Below, piece after piece: positions 6,691-13,669 of a stretch of 15,668 bases of DNA. The position numbers were made by a program, and so were the translations under genes. This DNA is from Paenalcaligenes sp035302345 (GTDB lineage: Bacteria; Pseudomonadota; Gammaproteobacteria; Burkholderiales; Burkholderiaceae_B): positions 1-15,668 of the forward strand of contig DATGSS010000029.1 of NCBI GenBank assembly GCA_035302345.1. The letters run 5' to 3'. The notes under the pieces are model-generated. The model was not told where the DNA came from. It saw nothing but the letters and a program-made list of their open reading frames with translations, and made no database searches. Each line of letters opens with the position of its first letter. Positions within the stretch are counted from its first letter, which is position 1.

Positions 6691-7731
6691 CTAGGCACTG
6701 GCTTTTAATTCTATGAGCTCGCCTTGGGCCTCTAATAGCCATGCTTGGGTGTGCGTCCATTGTTTGAGTAGCGCTTGGCTTTGTGCCTTGGGCATGACAG
6801 ATAGCGTTGTTGAAAGCCCATCTGCCAGCATGGCATTAGGTGCCCTGACAGAAACACTGTGGTACTGGGCGGCACTTTGACCCGTGTGTGGATTCAGCAA
6901 ATGATGAAAATCGGGCAGTTGGCCTGTTTGCGCGGCAGCAAAAAATGGGCTACCAAAACCCGACGAGGTAGCCAAAGCAGGGTTGGGTTTACCCAATTCG
7001 AGCGCCAATATATGTTGATCGGTGCTATCAGAACCACGCGGATCGGCCACAGCGGCCGTCCAAGCACGGCCATTAGAGCGACGTCCATTGGCGCGTATTT
7101 CACCTACATCAATCAAAATATCCTCAAACCCGTACTCAGCCAACAAATGAGCAATACGGTCAGTGATGTATCCTTGGGCAACTCCATTTAGGGTGATAGC
7201 CATTCCCGGACGCTGAAAGCCAATGCGATCACTATCTAGGGTGACTGCGGTGTGATCCACTTTGCTGAGCGCCTGTTCTAGGGCTTGCTCAGAGGGGCCG
7301 TCAGCCGCTGTCGCTGGGTCACGAAAGTGCGCAACATATAGCTCATATAGGGGCTGTATGGTTGGATCGAAATATCCTTTACTTTGTTGTGCTAGTTGCA
7401 AGGCAAACGCAACGACCTCTACCAATTCCTGGGCAGGGTGGATTAATTCACCCGTGGCGTTGAGCCGCTGCAAGTCAGAGTTGTCTTGGTACAGGCTAAA
7501 AATCTGTTCCAAGCGGGTGATCTCATTCACGCAGGCCGCGATGGCTTGTTGGGCCTGCTTGCGATCGGGGTGCACCAAGCGCATCGAAGCGGGCGCACCC
7601 AATGCGGTACCTCGCCAGTCACTGATGGGCAGTGCAGTGCTGGCCCAGGCCCAGCGGGGTACAGATGCAGCAGCACCAGCTGCGGCAGCAATGGTCAAAA
7701 AACGGCGACGAGATTGTATCGGCTGCACCAT
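6691..7731 (-). CDS. nosX: NosX: ApbE-type FAD:protein FMN transferase of the nos cluster
   Basis: This is a periplasmic flavin transferase that uses FAD to attach FMN covalently to a threonine of a target protein. In nos clusters the target is NosR. The 346 residues begin with a Tat signal (SRRRFLTIAAAAGAAA, from residue 7, probable cleavage after WAWA near 30). ApbE hallmarks follow: LEQIFSLY, YFDPTIQPL, ITLNGVAQGYITD (substrate/flavin loop), DVGEI, and the C-terminal LADGLSTTLSV segment that carries metal/FAD-binding residues. The ATG at 7731 has GAGG five bases upstream. It is the last gene of the operon, 120 bp after nosL, a larger gap than between the other maturation genes. ApbE proteins also serve RnfG and NqrC, but the nos position and the matching NosR acceptor motif support nosX. 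Confidence 0.93.
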   Translation of the reverse strand: MVQPIQSRRRFLTIAAAAGAAASVPRWAWASTALPISDWRGTALGAPASMRLVHPDRKQAQQAIAACVNEITRLEQIFSLYQDNSDLQRLNATGELIHPAQELVEVVAFALQLAQQSKGYFDPTIQPLYELYVAHFRDPATAADGPSEQALEQALSKVDHTAVTLDSDRIGFQRPGMAITLNGVAQGYITDRIAHLLAEYGFEDILIDVGEIRANGRRSNGRAWTAAVADPRGSDSTDQHILALELGKPNPALATSSGFGSPFFAAAQTGQLPDFHHLLNPHTGQSAAQYHSVSVRAPNAMLADGLSTTLSVMPKAQSQALLKQWTHTQAWLLEAQGELIELKASA

Positions 7732-7772
7732 GATGGCCTCATTATGTGTTATTTCAAAAACTCTTTAACGAC

Positions 7773-7793
7773 ATGACCCGTGTAGCAGGTCAT
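7773..7793 (-). repeat. Short inverted repeat upstream of nosX
   Basis: ATGACC (7773-7778) and GGTCAT (7788-7793) form a 6-bp dyad with a 9-nt loop, 42 bp before the nosX start. It is followed on the coding strand by a T-poor sequence, so a terminator role is unlikely. It could be part of a nosX-specific control region or chance. Confidence 0.3.
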
Positions 7794-7814
7794 CTGGGGT
7801 CTGGGAGCATATGT

Positions 7815-7837
7815 TTGATTTGCGAAAGCAACATCAA
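7815..7837 (-). other. Intercistronic hairpin between nosL and nosX
   Basis: TTGATTTGC (7815-7823) pairs with GCAACATCAA (7828-7837) through nine base pairs with one bulged base, around a 4-nt loop (GAAA on the plus strand, TTTC in the nos transcript). It begins 14 nt after the nosL stop and has no T-run. It is more like an RNA-processing or stabilising stem than a terminator. The outer arms spell TTGAT and ATCAA, but their 13-bp spacing is wrong for an FNR box. Confidence 0.4.
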
Positions 7838-7851
7838 CCTTACAAGGGGGG

Positions 7852-8418
7852 CTAATGGGGCAATGGATCATCCATATCCATAAACATATCCATATCGTGA
7901 TGGACGCCGCCCTCACTCAGCCCGCTGAAATACTCATCGGGGATTTCATCCAAACGAACGATCTCACCCCCATATTCGTTCACAAATGCCTCGGCGTCCT
8001 CAGCAAGAGAGAAAGGCACTGCTTCGGGCATACCCATACCGCCGCGTCTTTCGCTGCCAATGACAAACCAGGCATCCTGAGCATCGACCCATAAATCGCG
8101 AGGATTATCCCAATCGTTGCCTTGGCCCATGTCGTGCACGTAGGCAGCTGTGATATCGCGGGGCTCTTCGGGCAGGCGGGTAAATACAATGGTGTCATGC
8201 ACCGAGGTAAACCAAATGGGGCGTTCGCGGCTAGCCAGATGGATTTGCCCTTTGGGCCCCTCGTGTTCGGGCAACAGCATGCCACAGTAATAACCTGTCG
8301 CATCATCGGGCGCCTGCAATGCGACGGGAGCCTCGAGCTCTGTGGTCTGCTCAGAACAAGCCATCAGCCCCAGTCCCAAAAAAAATGAAAAGCACAAAAA
8401 TAAAAATCTTTTGATCAT
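7852..8418 (-). CDS. nosL: NosL: copper-chaperone lipoprotein for nitrous oxide reductase
   Basis: This is a periplasmic lipoprotein of 188 residues that binds Cu(I) and supplies copper for the NosZ cluster together with NosDFY. The signal peptide ends in an LMAC lipobox with lipid-anchored Cys21. The conserved NosL copper motif CGM is at 45-47, followed by a typical NosL core (REPxWF-like RERPIWF, AYVHDMG, WVDAQDAWFVIGS, GGMGMPEAVPF). The ATG at 8418 is chosen over an upstream in-frame ATG at 8472 because it overlaps the nosY stop as ATGA, has GGAGAG just upstream, and places the signal peptide correctly. The last 16 residues are unusually rich in His, Met and Asp (His173, His174, Met176, 178, 180, 182, His188), which may add copper ligands. 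Confidence 0.95.
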   Translation of the reverse strand: MIKRFLFLCFSFFLGLGLMACSEQTTELEAPVALQAPDDATGYYCGMLLPEHEGPKGQIHLASRERPIWFTSVHDTIVFTRLPEEPRDITAAYVHDMGQGNDWDNPRDLWVDAQDAWFVIGSERRGGMGMPEAVPFSLAEDAEAFVNEYGGEIVRLDEIPDEYFSGLSEGGVHHDMDMFMDMDDPLPH

Positions 8419-9239
8419 ACCGCTCTCCGTCGAAACGCAATGATAGCCAAAACTAGTGGCACAACAATCCACGCAATGAGGGCCAGCAAAAAGGCACCAT
8501 GGGGTAGGGCGCTGCTGTCTCCGGGGCCAGCCATGCCGCTATAAACCGAGACACTCTCGGTGGCCATCATGTTGAATAGTCGAAAAGCATCGGTGGGGTT
8601 CAGTAATAACAAAATGTCCAATGCTCGCTGGCCGATGGTTTGGCCTTGGTCGGCCACCAGCAGACCTAATACTGCCGTATCGTAAATGAGAACAAAAAAC
8701 AGCCATACCCCTACGGCCAAGCCAGCAGCTGTGGCGCGCTCGCGCACCAGGGCGCTGGCCAAGCAGCCAATACTGATAAATGCAGCACCTAGTAATACCG
8801 AGGTCAGTAACAAATAGGCAAAAGAATCAATAGAGCTGGCTGTAAAATCACCCTGCAACCACAGAGCTGCCGCTGCACAGCCATATCCGATCAATGTAGC
8901 AATGGCCAGAATCGCGGTTTGGCCCAAGACCTTGCCCACAATGACTTGCCAGCGAGAAATAGGGTAGGACAGCAATAACATCAAAGTACCGCGTTCATGC
9001 TCGCCAACAATGGTGTCAAAAGAAAGTAACAGAGCAATCAAAGGCACTAGGAAAATAGTCAGACTAGCCAAACTGACCACAACGACGGCCAGTGCATCCA
9101 CCTTGACAGAGCCTGTGGGCGCGCTACCCAGTAACACCAGCGATAGTGCTAGAGCACCTAATACCACCGTCGTCGCGATGACGAGGCGATTACGCAGACC
9201 GATGCGGATTTCTTGTAGAGCTAACAGCAGGATATTCAT
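8415..9239 (-). CDS. nosY: NosY: ABC-2 type membrane permease for NosZ copper-site maturation
   Basis: This is the membrane subunit (274 residues) of the NosDFY ABC transporter, which works mechanically with the periplasmic NosD protein to assemble the CuZ site. About six hydrophobic membrane segments are visible, the first near residues 18-38. The ABC-2 cytoplasmic coupling segment EHERGTLMLLLSYPISRWQVIVGK (about 80-103) should contact NosF. A periplasmic stretch near residues 200-245 precedes the last helix. The start at 9239 has a strong AGGAGG four bases upstream and overlaps the nosF stop as ATGA. The gene's own stop overlaps the nosL start in the same way. This tight coupling fits a fixed subunit ratio. 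The length is normal for NosY. Confidence 0.95.
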   Translation of the reverse strand: MNILLLALQEIRIGLRNRLVIATTVVLGALALSLVLLGSAPTGSVKVDALAVVVVSLASLTIFLVPLIALLLSFDTIVGEHERGTLMLLLSYPISRWQVIVGKVLGQTAILAIATLIGYGCAAAALWLQGDFTASSIDSFAYLLLTSVLLGAAFISIGCLASALVRERATAAGLAVGVWLFFVLIYDTAVLGLLVADQGQTIGQRALDILLLLNPTDAFRLFNMMATESVSVYSGMAGPGDSSALPHGAFLLALIAWIVVPLVLAIIAFRRRAV

Positions 9240-10156
9240 GCGGCCTCCTGATAACGCGAGATGAGTCGGTCATAAAGTTCGGGCAATCCTACATCGCGGA
9301 TTTTGATATCCCAAATACAGTCATGCGCCAGCAAGGATTTCAATAAAGGCATTTTTTCTTGGGCCGGTAAAACGATTTCTAGATTGGTTTCCTCATTGCT
9401 ATGAGCGTGGGCATGGGCCGGTAAGGCATTAACCACAGACTCTAAATGGCTGGGCTGCAGACGTAGCTGAAATTTGACCTCAGCTTGTGCATCTGTGCGC
9501 AGATCATCCAATACCCCATCTGCAATGAGGGCGCCACGGTGCATCACTGCTATACGATCAACGTGATGCTCTATTTCGGCTAATTGGTGGGTGGAGACCA
9601 GCACGGTGACCCCCGAATCGCGCATCCGATCAATTAGGGCAAAAACCTCTAACCGTGACGCCGGATCCAAGCCACTGGTAGGCTCATCTAAAAGCAGTAG
9701 GCGTGGCTCCCCAATCAGTGCTTGGGCAATCCCCAAACGCTGTCGCATGCCTTTTGAGTAAGTAGAAATACGGCGGTTGGCCGCATGGCTCAGCCCGACT
9801 TGTTCGAGCAGTTCGGCATTACGATCAGTAGACTGACGTTTCAGGCCACAGTAAAAGCGCATTAACTCGGTGGCGGTCATGGCACCATGAAAAGCCACAT
9901 TCTCGGATAAAAAACCTAGATGTCGACGTACATCAGCACCCGCTTGGCCGCTGGGGTCCTCGCCCAAAGCGCGCACTTGACCGCTGCTGGATTTAATCAA
10001 TCCCAGCATCAATTTGATCAAAGTAGTTTTACCCGCGCCATTGTGGCCTACCAAAGCGATGGCCTGACCCGCAGGCAAGCTTAGCGTCACATTTTTAGCG
10101 GCGTAAATCTTTCCATAGCGGCGCGTAACATTATCCCAATGGGCAATGGATTGCAT
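9236..10156 (-). CDS. nosF: NosF: ABC transporter ATPase for NosZ maturation
   Basis: This is the cytoplasmic ATPase subunit (306 residues) that drives the NosDFY system. It has a Walker A GHNGAGKTT at 37-45, an ABC signature in the variant form YSKGM at 133-137, a Walker B LLLLDEP at 153-159, a D-loop SGLDP, and the switch histidine in VSTHQLAE. Residues from about 215 form a NosF-type C-terminal domain. The Tyr-Ser-Lys-Gly-Met signature is common in the NosF/CcmA-like branch. The ATG at 10156 overlaps the nosD TAA by one base (TAATG) and has AAGGAG upstream within the nosD end. The position between nosD and nosY is the canonical order, so confidence is high even though ABC ATPases are otherwise hard to tell apart. 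Confidence 0.95.
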   Translation of the reverse strand: MQSIAHWDNVTRRYGKIYAAKNVTLSLPAGQAIALVGHNGAGKTTLIKLMLGLIKSSSGQVRALGEDPSGQAGADVRRHLGFLSENVAFHGAMTATELMRFYCGLKRQSTDRNAELLEQVGLSHAANRRISTYSKGMRQRLGIAQALIGEPRLLLLDEPTSGLDPASRLEVFALIDRMRDSGVTVLVSTHQLAEIEHHVDRIAVMHRGALIADGVLDDLRTDAQAEVKFQLRLQPSHLESVVNALPAHAHAHSNEETNLEIVLPAQEKMPLLKSLLAHDCIWDIKIRDVGLPELYDRLISRYQEAA

Positions 10157-11631
10157 TAGTGATCACTCCTTAAATCAATTGGGCCACGACGGGCAGACCA
10201 TTTTTTAGTGGGTGCAGGCAGAATGGAAGGAGCCGGGATATCTTCGGGATGCATCAGTGGTGCACTGTCGATAACCCCACCTGGGTGGATTGCTGGGAAA
10301 TGTGCCTGAGCCCAGCGAATGGCAGCGACTGCAGGGCTGTTTGTTAGGGCCTTTGCAGCCGGCAGCGTCCATAGAATTTCATCCATGACGTCATTTGGGC
10401 GATACGGACGATCAGCAATACCATCACCGTTCAGATCAAAGGCAGGATTGTCACTCCAGTAATTACCCCGACCTTCATGGGCAAAATCCACAAAACGCGT
10501 GCCCACATATTTCACTTGGGTTTGATTGTTCACAAAGGCATTGCCGCTCATCTCATTATCCGAAGAGCCCGCCGTAAAGTGTATGCCCACGGGGCAACGC
10601 TCAAACCAGTTGTCTTGTAATTCGTTGCCGTTGGCGTTGTAAACAAAGACACAGCGCTCGCCACCGTTACGTACGACATTGCCTGTGATAGACGAGTAGT
10701 TGGCAGCATTTAATAGCAAGCCCAGATCCCGGTCATCGTCCGAGATGTTGTCTTTAACTTCAATGTGATTGGAAAACATGATCGCCCACGCGCCATGATT
10801 GCCGCGCGAGTGATTACCAATCACCTGGCTAAATTGGGTGTACATATAGTGAATGGCATAGCGCAACCCCGTAAAACGGTTATGGGCAAAGATATTATCG
10901 TTGCTGGTTTTAACAAAAATGCCATCACGACCATGTTGGATGGTGTTGTCCAAAACTATGGCGCCTGGTGAATTCCAAATGGTGACGCCATTACCCGCCT
11001 CGGACAGGCGCATATCTTGGCGTCCAATGATGGTATTGCCTTTGACCAGGGCGTCATTTGCACCGTGTAAATACACCCCAAATAAATTGCCTTGGATGTG
11101 GTTATCTAGCAAGGTGGCGCGATGCGCTGTACGCCGCACCAAAATCGCCGAATCCATTTCGGGCAAAACAATACCTGAGCCCGTAATTTCTATACCTTCG
11201 ATGAGCACATCATCAGCCGTGACGGTAATTACACTGCCGGTGCCATCGCCTTGGATGAGGGCGCCATTTTCGCCCAGATCGTCTTTTTCTATAAAATCAA
11301 AGCCCTCAGTCAGCAACGGGCTTTCATAGCTCATAATGTTTTCGCTTGTAAAGCTTTTCTGCAGGTCGCGGTGTGCCTGAACGTTATTTGCATCTACATC
11401 AGGACCTATCAGGCTTAATGATTTATCAATGGTAATCGGCCCTTTATAAACACCTACGGATAGCTGCAAAACATCGCCGGGTTGAGCTTGTTCAATCGCC
11501 TGTTGGATATCAGCGCCGGCAGATAACGAGATGGTTTCGGCCCAGCTGGCAGGAGCTATCGACGCCAGCAAACTGCTGCCGAACAATAGCGCTGGGGCCA
11601 GTATTTTGCTGGTCCAAATACCATGAATCAT
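10156..11631 (-). CDS. nosD: NosD: periplasmic beta-helix protein for CuZ site assembly, with an N-terminal-region insert
   Basis: This is a periplasmic right-handed beta-helix protein of the CASH/parallel beta-helix family. It receives copper from NosL and, with NosF and NosY, matures NosZ. The 491 residues start with a Sec-type signal (cleavage probably after ASWA, near 31). Repeated beta-helix turns follow, rich in N-x-I/V-x-x-N patterns such as GNTIIGRQDM, LDNTIQHGRDGIFVKTSNDNIFAHN and VFYNANG-like VFVYNANGNELQDNW. A linker to the NosFY contact region closes the protein. The ATG at 11631 has GAGGAG upstream; an earlier TTG at 11649 is possible but less likely. It is longer than the roughly 430-450 residues I expect for NosD. 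The excess is an acidic insert near residues 75-122 and a longer proline-rich tail. Confidence 0.95.
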   Translation of the reverse strand: MIHGIWTSKILAPALLFGSSLLASIAPASWAETISLSAGADIQQAIEQAQPGDVLQLSVGVYKGPITIDKSLSLIGPDVDANNVQAHRDLQKSFTSENIMSYESPLLTEGFDFIEKDDLGENGALIQGDGTGSVITVTADDVLIEGIEITGSGIVLPEMDSAILVRRTAHRATLLDNHIQGNLFGVYLHGANDALVKGNTIIGRQDMRLSEAGNGVTIWNSPGAIVLDNTIQHGRDGIFVKTSNDNIFAHNRFTGLRYAIHYMYTQFSQVIGNHSRGNHGAWAIMFSNHIEVKDNISDDDRDLGLLLNAANYSSITGNVVRNGGERCVFVYNANGNELQDNWFERCPVGIHFTAGSSDNEMSGNAFVNNQTQVKYVGTRFVDFAHEGRGNYWSDNPAFDLNGDGIADRPYRPNDVMDEILWTLPAAKALTNSPAVAAIRWAQAHFPAIHPGGVIDSAPLMHPEDIPAPSILPAPTKKWSARRGPIDLRSDH

Positions 11632-11665
11632 GAGGACTCCTCTAACCAATCAAATGGGACAGGGC

Positions 11666-11685
11666 CTGGCCCGAAAATGGGCCAG
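11666..11685 (-). other. Hairpin in the nosZ-nosD spacer
   Basis: A perfect 7-bp stem (CTGGCCC at 11666-11672 with GGGCCAG at 11679-11685) encloses a 6-nt loop. Two further G-C pairs are possible after a one-base mismatch. It lies 18 nt after the nosZ stop. No T-run follows, so full termination is unlikely. It may protect the nosZ message or act as an mRNA processing point that sets nosZ above nosDFYL. Confidence 0.55.
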
Positions 11686-11703
11686 ACCGTGGGTAAATGA
11701 GCC

Positions 11704-13638
11704 TTAGGCTGACTTGGGCTCAACAATCATGCGACCTTTCATTTCCATATGCAGTGCATGGCAGAACCACTGGCAGTAATACCAGTACACACCAGGACGA
11801 TCTGCAACAAAGGTGACCGATGACGTTTGCTGGGGTGATACTTCCATAGCAACCCCGTAATTAACGATGGTAAAGCCGTGGGTGAGATCCTCTACAGTGT
11901 CACGGTTGGTGACGTAAACTGTGACCTCATCACCTTCTTGGACAGTAAAGTCTGTCATGCTAAAGGTGGGTGCCACGGTAAACATGTAGACACGGACTTT
12001 GTTGCCATCACGAATCACGGTGGATGCGTTGTCCAGATTGACACCATCAATCTCGGCTTGTTGACGCGCCTCTTCCCACATGGGGTCGTTGCGATCCCAA
12101 ACGTTGACTGGTTTGACGATAGAGCGGTGGATGATGGTTGCATCGTGGGGCTCAGCAAAGGTCGAAGAGTCTTTGACCAAACGCATGGTATCCCCAGAGA
12201 TATCAATGAGCTGGTCACACTCGGGCTTGAGGGGGCCCACATTCAAGAATCGGTCCTTGGAGAACTTATTCAATGAAATTAGCCATTTGCCATCGGCATC
12301 TTTGGTTTGACCCATCGATGTGTGGTTGTGCCCTGGCTGATACTGGACGTCCAGTTTTTGAATGATGGGGTCTACATCTTTGCCATCAAAAGCATCAATG
12401 GCTTTTTGGATATCCCATTTAACAATCTGGCTATCGATAAAGAGGGTGGTGTAGGCGTTGCCACGACCATCATAGGCTGTGTGCAGGGGGCCCAACCCAA
12501 GCTCAGGCTCGGCGACTACCGTACCGCGGGGCTCGATTTTGTCATCAAATAGGTCGTCAAAACGACGGACATCAAAGACAGTGACTGTGGGTGATAGCTT
12601 GCCGTTGGCAACCACGTGAATGCCATCGGGAGCAGTATTAATACCGTGCGGGCTGTTGGGCACAGGAACATAACGGGTGTAGGGGTTTTCACCACGCCCG
12701 TCAATAACTGGAACACCGCCCATGGTTTTGAAATCACCGTTTTTAACAGCCTCTTCGATACGCTCTAGATTAAAGATGACAATCCAGTCTTGTTCGGTCG
12801 AGGTCATCTCGGCTAGGGTAACCCCTTCGGCAGAGTTATAGCAGGTCGCAAAGGCGTATTTACCTTGGTAGTCAGCATCCACGTTATCCAGGTTGCCATC
12901 AACCATCACCTGCCAAGCCACTTCCATGGTCTCGCCATCCAGCGCTGTGAAAATACATCTATAGGTGTCAATGTCATGCGCTGTAGTGCCATCATTAGGG
13001 GTGGGAACGCGGTTTTCGCCATTACAAAATACATACCCGGTTTTGGGGTATTTTTGTACGCGCAGACCGTGCACGGTGTGCTGGTTAGGCAGCTCGATAA
13101 TTTTATCGGGCTTCATCACATCGCAACGGATACGTGCTACGCGAGTATTGGCCTTGTCATTCATATACAGATAGCGACCATCGTAGGTGCCATCTGTAAA
13201 GGACATATGGGGGTGGTGCAGGTCACCATTAATATAGGTTTTCTCGCCAATGGACTCTAGATACTTTTTGGTCTCAGGGGTCAGCCCTTCGGTGAGGATC
13301 TTGAGGCTTTCGTTAGTCTGCCCCCAGCCTGTAGCGCCGCAATAGTTAAACACTGGGATACGCATCAGTTCGCGCATTGAGGGTAGGCCCACTATACGCA
13401 GTTCACCGCTCTGACCACCCGAGAAAAACACATAGTATTCATCTAAATCACCGGGGGGTACTTCGGCGGGGTTGGACTCGTTTTTAGATTGCGCGTGTGC
13501 AGCGGGGATCCCAACACCGGTACGGGCGCCCAATACACCGCCAACCGTCAAGCCAGCTGCACCTGCGGCAGCGCCGCCTAGCAGAGCACGACGGCCGGGA
13601 GCTTGTAGTTCCTGGGTTGTCTTTTCGTTTTTCATCAT
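11704..13638 (-). CDS. nosZ: NosZ: nitrous oxide reductase, clade I (Tat-exported)
   Basis: This periplasmic copper enzyme reduces N2O to N2, the last step of denitrification. The 644 residues begin with a Tat signal (Arg16-Arg17 in GRRALLGG, cleavage probably after AHA, residue 49), placing it in clade I. The beta-propeller holds the seven CuZ ligands: His141, His142, His190, His331, His386, His437 and His498. The C-terminal cupredoxin domain holds the CuA site: His587, Cys622, Trp624, Cys626, His630 and Met633 in YYCQWFCHALHMEM. Every ligand is present, so the enzyme should be active once metallated. The gene starts ATGATG; AAGGAG lies 3 nt before the first ATG (13638) and 6 nt before the second (13635), so the second may be the true start. 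It follows nosR by 31 bp, and expression should depend on the nosR promoter outside the window or on one inside nosR. Confidence 0.98.
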   Translation of the reverse strand: MMKNEKTTQELQAPGRRALLGGAAAGAAGLTVGGVLGARTGVGIPAAHAQSKNESNPAEVPPGDLDEYYVFFSGGQSGELRIVGLPSMRELMRIPVFNYCGATGWGQTNESLKILTEGLTPETKKYLESIGEKTYINGDLHHPHMSFTDGTYDGRYLYMNDKANTRVARIRCDVMKPDKIIELPNQHTVHGLRVQKYPKTGYVFCNGENRVPTPNDGTTAHDIDTYRCIFTALDGETMEVAWQVMVDGNLDNVDADYQGKYAFATCYNSAEGVTLAEMTSTEQDWIVIFNLERIEEAVKNGDFKTMGGVPVIDGRGENPYTRYVPVPNSPHGINTAPDGIHVVANGKLSPTVTVFDVRRFDDLFDDKIEPRGTVVAEPELGLGPLHTAYDGRGNAYTTLFIDSQIVKWDIQKAIDAFDGKDVDPIIQKLDVQYQPGHNHTSMGQTKDADGKWLISLNKFSKDRFLNVGPLKPECDQLIDISGDTMRLVKDSSTFAEPHDATIIHRSIVKPVNVWDRNDPMWEEARQQAEIDGVNLDNASTVIRDGNKVRVYMFTVAPTFSMTDFTVQEGDEVTVYVTNRDTVEDLTHGFTIVNYGVAMEVSPQQTSSVTFVADRPGVYWYYCQWFCHALHMEMKGRMIVEPKSA

Positions 13639-13669
13639 AAACTCCTTAATACAGTTAAAGGACGTATGT

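Noticed and set aside
7262..7776. Two plus-strand frames (168 and 96 codons) opposite nosX
   Set aside because: Both are antisense to the conserved ApbE sequence and look compositionally artificial (many Cys and Ser).
7815..7837. FNR/DNR-type box upstream of nosX (TTGAT and ATCAA arms)
   Set aside because: The half-sites are 13 bp apart rather than 4, and the arrangement is better explained as a hairpin. No canonical FNR box was seen in the window; the nosR promoter lies outside it.
8419..8472. Upstream ATG for NosL at 8472
   Set aside because: It lies inside nosY, puts extra residues before the signal peptide, and lacks the ATGA coupling and ribosome-binding site of the start at 8418.
10010..10025. 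TTGATCAA palindrome resembling an FNR site
   Set aside because: It lies within the nosF coding sequence near Walker A and lacks the 4-bp spacer between half-sites.
11632..11649. TTG start for NosD six codons upstream
   Set aside because: The ATG at 11631 has a well-placed GAGGAG and gives a normal signal peptide; the extension adds nothing conserved.
12865..13260. Plus-strand 131-codon frame within nosZ
   Set aside because: It is antisense to conserved NosZ propeller sequence, has no ribosome-binding site or recognisable domain, and is an expected shadow of codon use.
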